Below, piece after piece: positions 60,334-64,000 of a DNA stretch of 64,000 nt; the first letter of the stretch is position 1; each line of letters starts with the position of its first letter. The position numbers were made by a program, and so were the translations under genes. This stretch comes from Proteromonas lacertae (lineage: Eukaryota > Sar > Bigyra > Opalinata > Proteromonadidae), in NCBI GenBank assembly GCA_002245135.1, contig NGBS01000602.1, positions 57,958 through 121,957 of the forward strand, given 5' to 3'. Under the pieces are notes generated by a model. The model had not been told where the DNA came from. It did no database searches and worked only from the letters and a program-made list of their open reading frames with translations.

Positions 60334-60999
60334 ATAGTTATAACAAGTTATGTAAGTAAATACACCTCTGGTCCAGAACCTTTCAAATATTTCTTATTTG
60401 GATATATATTAAGATTATTTATGAGTTTGAGTTATGTGATAATTCTTCAAATAATGCCTAGTAGTGTAGTTAGTAGTTCACTTTGGAAATATTATATATT
60501 GATCTTACCATTTTTTATATTTCATCGAATAGCTTGTAATATAATGTTTGTTAGTAAAGTATATATACTTATTATTTCTTCTATAATTTATAATAGATGG
60601 CATTTTTTGCGAAAGTATCTGATACTAGAATTGGTGGCACTTATATGACATTATTAAACACTGTAGCTAATTTAGGAAATCAATGGAATTCTGCTCCAGG
60701 ATTATATTTTCTTGATAAACTAACAATCAAATCTTGTCATTTGTATTATTACTATTATTATTATTATTATATATAGAAGTAATGGTGAAGTGAATGATTG
60801 TAAAGGTAAAATATTATATGATAATTGTATAAAGAATAATGGAAAATGTATAATGGAAAGAGATGGTTATTCAATTCTGAGTTATATGTGTTTTATATTT
60901 GGTTTATTATGGTATTATAAAATGAAAAATCCAATAAATGAACTTCAAAAGAGTTCTGAAGAATCTTGGAGATGTAAGCAAACAGAAAAGAAATTATAG
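59207..60999 (+). CDS. SLC33A1: Acetyl-CoA transporter (SLC33A1/AT-1 family)
   Basis: Seven exons, about 525 residues (human 549). Start MEESTQTMRQRSFDSERNPD, intron, then ILLLILYTLQGIPMGLAASI with PLILQ, SWPYSMKLLWAPIVDSVFVK, YGRRKSWIIPVQMIVG, QDIAVDGLAISILRPENKGY, ASTTNAIGQTVGYFISY, FRLGFCVAEDAFMLRLIEIG and GGTYMTLLNTVANLGNQWNS. These are the family hallmarks across about 11-12 membrane segments. It carries acetyl-CoA into the ER/Golgi lumen for lysine and sugar O-acetylation. All introns are 27-45 nt: about 59310-59336, 59733-59780, 59957-59989, 60301-60338, 60558-60597 and 60743-60776. Several are TA or ATA repeats. Confidence 0.93.
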
Positions 61000-61376
61000 A
61001 AATGTATTTCTTAATTTTACTTAATATTTTATTATTATTATATTGTATGTTTTTAATGAGGAAAGTAAATAATAATAAAAATAATAATTTATAAAATTTA
61101 AAAGAAATCAATTGATAATTCTTACTCATTTAATTCATTTCCTGATTGATTTATCTTTCTTATAGAATAATAAACTTTCAATCTTTCTATAAAAGTATTT
61201 AATCCCTTTTCACTTAATTTAACATTAATACAACACACATTTCACTTATCATATTACTTATATTATCGTAATTACTAAAGTGGATTGTTTATGATACTGC
61301 AGTTAATAAAAGAAGAATAAAATGAATATATTTATTTTTTATTAAGATTATTTAATATCATAAAAATTAATACTTC
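61000..61376. other. Non-coding gap between convergent genes
   Basis: 3' region between SLC33A1 and the LRR locus. AT-rich. A short run resembling LRR-family sequence on the minus strand near 61150-61270 (SIRKINQSGNELNE-like, broken) may be a degraded repeat. Otherwise nothing seen. Confidence 0.35.
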
Positions 61377-64000
61377 TTACTTTACTTCTTCTTTCATTCC
61401 ATCAATTTTCATTATTTTAACAAATGAAAATGCATTTAAAAATGATTTTAATACTGATTTATCAATATTTTCTTTTACTGTTATTGATAATTCTTCTAAT
61501 CTATCAAAATCTCTATATTTTCTATCATCAATCTCAATTCTCTTTCATTTAATATATTTCCAGATAGATTAATATTATCTAACCATTTATGATCTTTTAA
61601 ACTTTTTATTAACATTTTAAATCTTTTCTCACTCATTCCAATATCTATAAAAATACACATATATATTATATTCTAATAATACTTGAAAGATTTAATCTTT
61701 CACAATCAATAAATATATATAAATTGTTACATATTATTTCCATTTCTTTATCTCCAATTATATTATTATGTATGAAAATCTTTTTAAATCCATCTTTTCT
61801 CATAGACTTTATTAATTCTTTCAATCCTTTATAGCTTATGTGATTATTGGATAAAATAAGAGCTTTATAATCAATCTTTTTAATTTTTGAAATATGAGAA
61901 TCATTAATATTCATATCTATTAATTAGATATTACTATTATATACTTGAAAAATCATGGTATCTATTATCATATCTTTTCTTTTTTATGCAATAGTTCAGA
62001 TAATATTCCAATTCTTCATTTGTCCATGATGAACAGTTTATTTGAATGAATGGATATTCTTTTTTTTCTAAAGATTTTGAACATATTGTTTTTTAATCCA
62101 TTCATTCTGATATTATTTCCATTTAAATAGATTGAACGGTAATATCTAATTGAGGGTATTTGGTTGGTTAACAGTATTACACTTTCATCATCTATTGAAA
62201 TATTACTCAAATTCAACTCATCATAATATATTAATCTATTTAAATTGTTTAATAACAGTTTCAATCCAACATTACCTATTGGATTGCCTATTAAACAACA
62301 TTAAATATCAATAAATACTCTGAATGTGGTAATTTCGTACATTACACACTACTTTCATGTAATTCATCAAAGACTCCATTCCAACTGAATCTATATTATT
62401 GTCACTAATATCAAGCAACCTTAACTTTTCAATCTTCTTTAAACCATCTAATAAGTATTTTAATCCTAATGAAGATAATCCCATTTCTATTACATAACAT
62501 TATATTATTATACTTGTACAATATAATCTCCAATCATCTTCATAGTATTTTAATAAATCTAAGTGTGGAGATAATACTTTCATTCCTTCATCTCCTATTT
62601 CATTTCCATATAATTCAAGATATTTAAGGCTTGGTAATGAAGACAAATTGTTAATCAGAATTTCTACACTTTTATATGTTAGTTTATTATCTAAATAATT
62701 GTAAAAATATCAAAATTATACTACTCAAATGTAATTTATTTACTTTTTTCAACTCATTTGATCTTAATAAAATAAACGATTTGAAACAAACGTCATCTAT
62801 TCCTAAATTGCTCAGATTTAGTATATACCAACCATCATCGTTGATTATGATGTACTTCATCAACTCTGTAATTTCTTTATCAACAAGTAATTCTTTACTT
62901 TCATTAAAATTAAATTTTATCTTTGAAATAGGAAATTTGGAGAGTAATGCTTTAAATCCTTTTGAATGAATATTTCTATTACCTACAATATCTATTTTCT
63001 GAAGATTTGGATATCTATTCAATTCTTCTGATAATAATAGCATCGATTCATCATTTAAATTCATTTTCCCAAGATTCAAAACATTATATTTGTTGATCAA
63101 TAAATGTAAATATGGAAGTAATAATTTGAATCCATTTTCACCAATTGGATTGCCTATTTTGAATTATAAAAACAGTGATTAATGTATACATGTTAAATCT
63201 ACATATTTCAATTTCATGAATGGAATTGAATTTCACAAATGATTCAACGAAATAATGAGTTAAATAACATTCCCTTATATCTAATATTTGTAGATTTAAT
63301 AATTCTGAAAATAATGATCCAAACAAAGATTGATGTTGAATTTGAACTTTTATAAAATAACCTAATTATTATATAAATAGAAATTATTAAAAATATACTG
63401 AAAAATAATTTTGATGGATTGACAAACTTCATTATTCTAAAAAATAACCAATTCCTTCTTCACAGAAACAAATATATTCTGAATCAATCCAGATTTTTCT
63501 TTATCATCTTTATCAAAGTGAATACTGAATATCTTTTCATCTAAATAACATTCTTTCTTTCTTTACATTGGTGATAAACTTGAAAATTCAGTTTATCTTC
63601 TATGAAATTATCTTTTTGTATAATTTTATCATCAATAATATTGCTAATATTCTTTCGCTTGTTTATGATTGTACGATTTCATTAAATCATATCCAATTCT
63701 AATCCTTTTATAATTCTCAAGATAAAATTCTTTAGGTAACAATGTCACAATCTCAACATCATTATTGTATAACATTTCTTTACTATCTTTACACATCACT
63801 ATACTATTATCATCATCTCTCAACATTTCACTCATTTTCATTATCCCTTTATTCAGCTCTTTTAAACTCAGTCTATCTTCACTTCTCACTTTCAACACTC
63901 TTTCAATCATTTCTTTCATCAATTCATCACATTCTACATCAATACTGTATTTACATGTGAGAGTATTGTTTATTGTTTTCATTACATTATCATCTTCATT
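61377..64000 (-). pseudogene. Pseudokinase-LRR family locus, long LRR part, with frame breaks; runs off the right edge
   Basis: From the right edge: C-lobe end DVECDELMKEMIERVLKVRS with EDRLSLKELNKGIMKMSEM, a shift near 63640-63660, a further shift by 63550, then a long array of ribonuclease-inhibitor-type LRRs. Examples are VLNLGKMNLNDESMLLLSEE, LHLSNNKLTYKSVEILINNL, LRLLDISDNNIDSVGMESLM, LNLSNISIDDESVILLTNQI and ALILSNNHISYKGLKELIKS. Four or more 28-40-nt introns (near 62694-62724, 62487-62513, 62286-62316, 61919-61946) still join in frame. Further shifts lie in an A-run near 62095 and at about 61525-61545. Either a gene decaying from both ends or an intact gene with homopolymer errors. The final residues read KIDGMKEEVK. 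Confidence 0.65.

Noticed and set aside
1-64000. CRISPR arrays, operons, ribosome binding sites, rRNA genes or insertion sequences
   Set aside because: None seen: no regularly spaced repeats, no rRNA-like sequence and no transposase. The spliced gene structure is eukaryotic.
1-64000. Alternative nuclear genetic code
   Set aside because: TAA, TAG and TGA all end well-supported genes here, and conserved proteins read through none of them apart from the pseudogene cases noted.

Overview
This is an AT-rich stretch of nuclear DNA from an unplaced single-celled eukaryote. Genes are packed closely on both strands, often 100 bp or less apart. Most are split by very small introns of about 24-45 nt that start GTAT and end TAG, and many of these introns are little more than (TA)n or (TTA)n. 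TAA, TAG and TGA all serve as stops. A rotatin orthologue implies a centriole or basal body, so the cell probably has or had a flagellate stage. U2SURP, a SelS/VIMP-like protein, an ER J-protein, an EF-hand mitochondrial carrier, SLC33A1, a GH27 enzyme and a Sin3 C-terminus confirm a eukaryotic chromosome. I do not name the organism. Minor-spliceosome introns, Crinkler-like genes and a SulP-STAS-cNMP transporter occur in several amoebozoan and early fungal lineages, which does not decide it.

Layout. 1-12.5 kb: an extracellular binding-protein-like receptor running off the left edge, a GT61 glycosyltransferase, the splicing factor U2SURP, a Ser-rich unknown with an AT-AC intron, rotatin and a SelS-like protein. 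12.6-22.6 kb: a degenerate kinase-like protein, a BTB + putative-Ig + SPRY protein, tRNA-His(GTG), an unknown gene, a GNAT acetyltransferase, a coiled-coil protein with a second AT-AC intron, and a kinase-like/LRR protein. 22.7-27.8 kb: three tandem EF-hand paralogues on the minus strand. 27.9-30.5 kb: an ER J-protein with a frame break and a secreted unknown. 30.9-36.9 kb: three tandem IQ/C2HC zinc-finger paralogues, the third a clear pseudogene. 37-40.2 kb: a SulP-STAS-cNMP transporter and a 72-residue protein. 40.4-56.6 kb: an accessory region with a 1.7-kilo-residue SPRY + double P-loop NTPase + nuclease-like protein of Crinkler/RHS type, a paralogue that has lost both Walker A lysines and the nuclease end, scattered pseudokinase-LRR copies in decay, a copied BTB-gene fragment and an alpha-N-acetylgalactosaminidase-like enzyme. 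56.7-61 kb: a Sin3 C-terminal fragment, an EF-hand mitochondrial carrier and SLC33A1. 61.4-64 kb: another LRR/pseudokinase locus running off the right edge.

The strongest unusual signal is splicing. Two introns (6327-6385 minus strand, 20572-20635 plus strand) can be joined in frame only as AT-AC introns, and both carry textbook U12-type donor and branch signals. Elsewhere in the window introns are miniature GT-AG. A third U12-like donor lies in the transporter gene. The second signal is a young, expanding and decaying set of accessory families (Crinkler-like NTPases, pseudokinase-LRR, BTB/SPRY) with visible loss of catalytic residues. Many frame breaks sit in A-runs, so some may be assembly errors.
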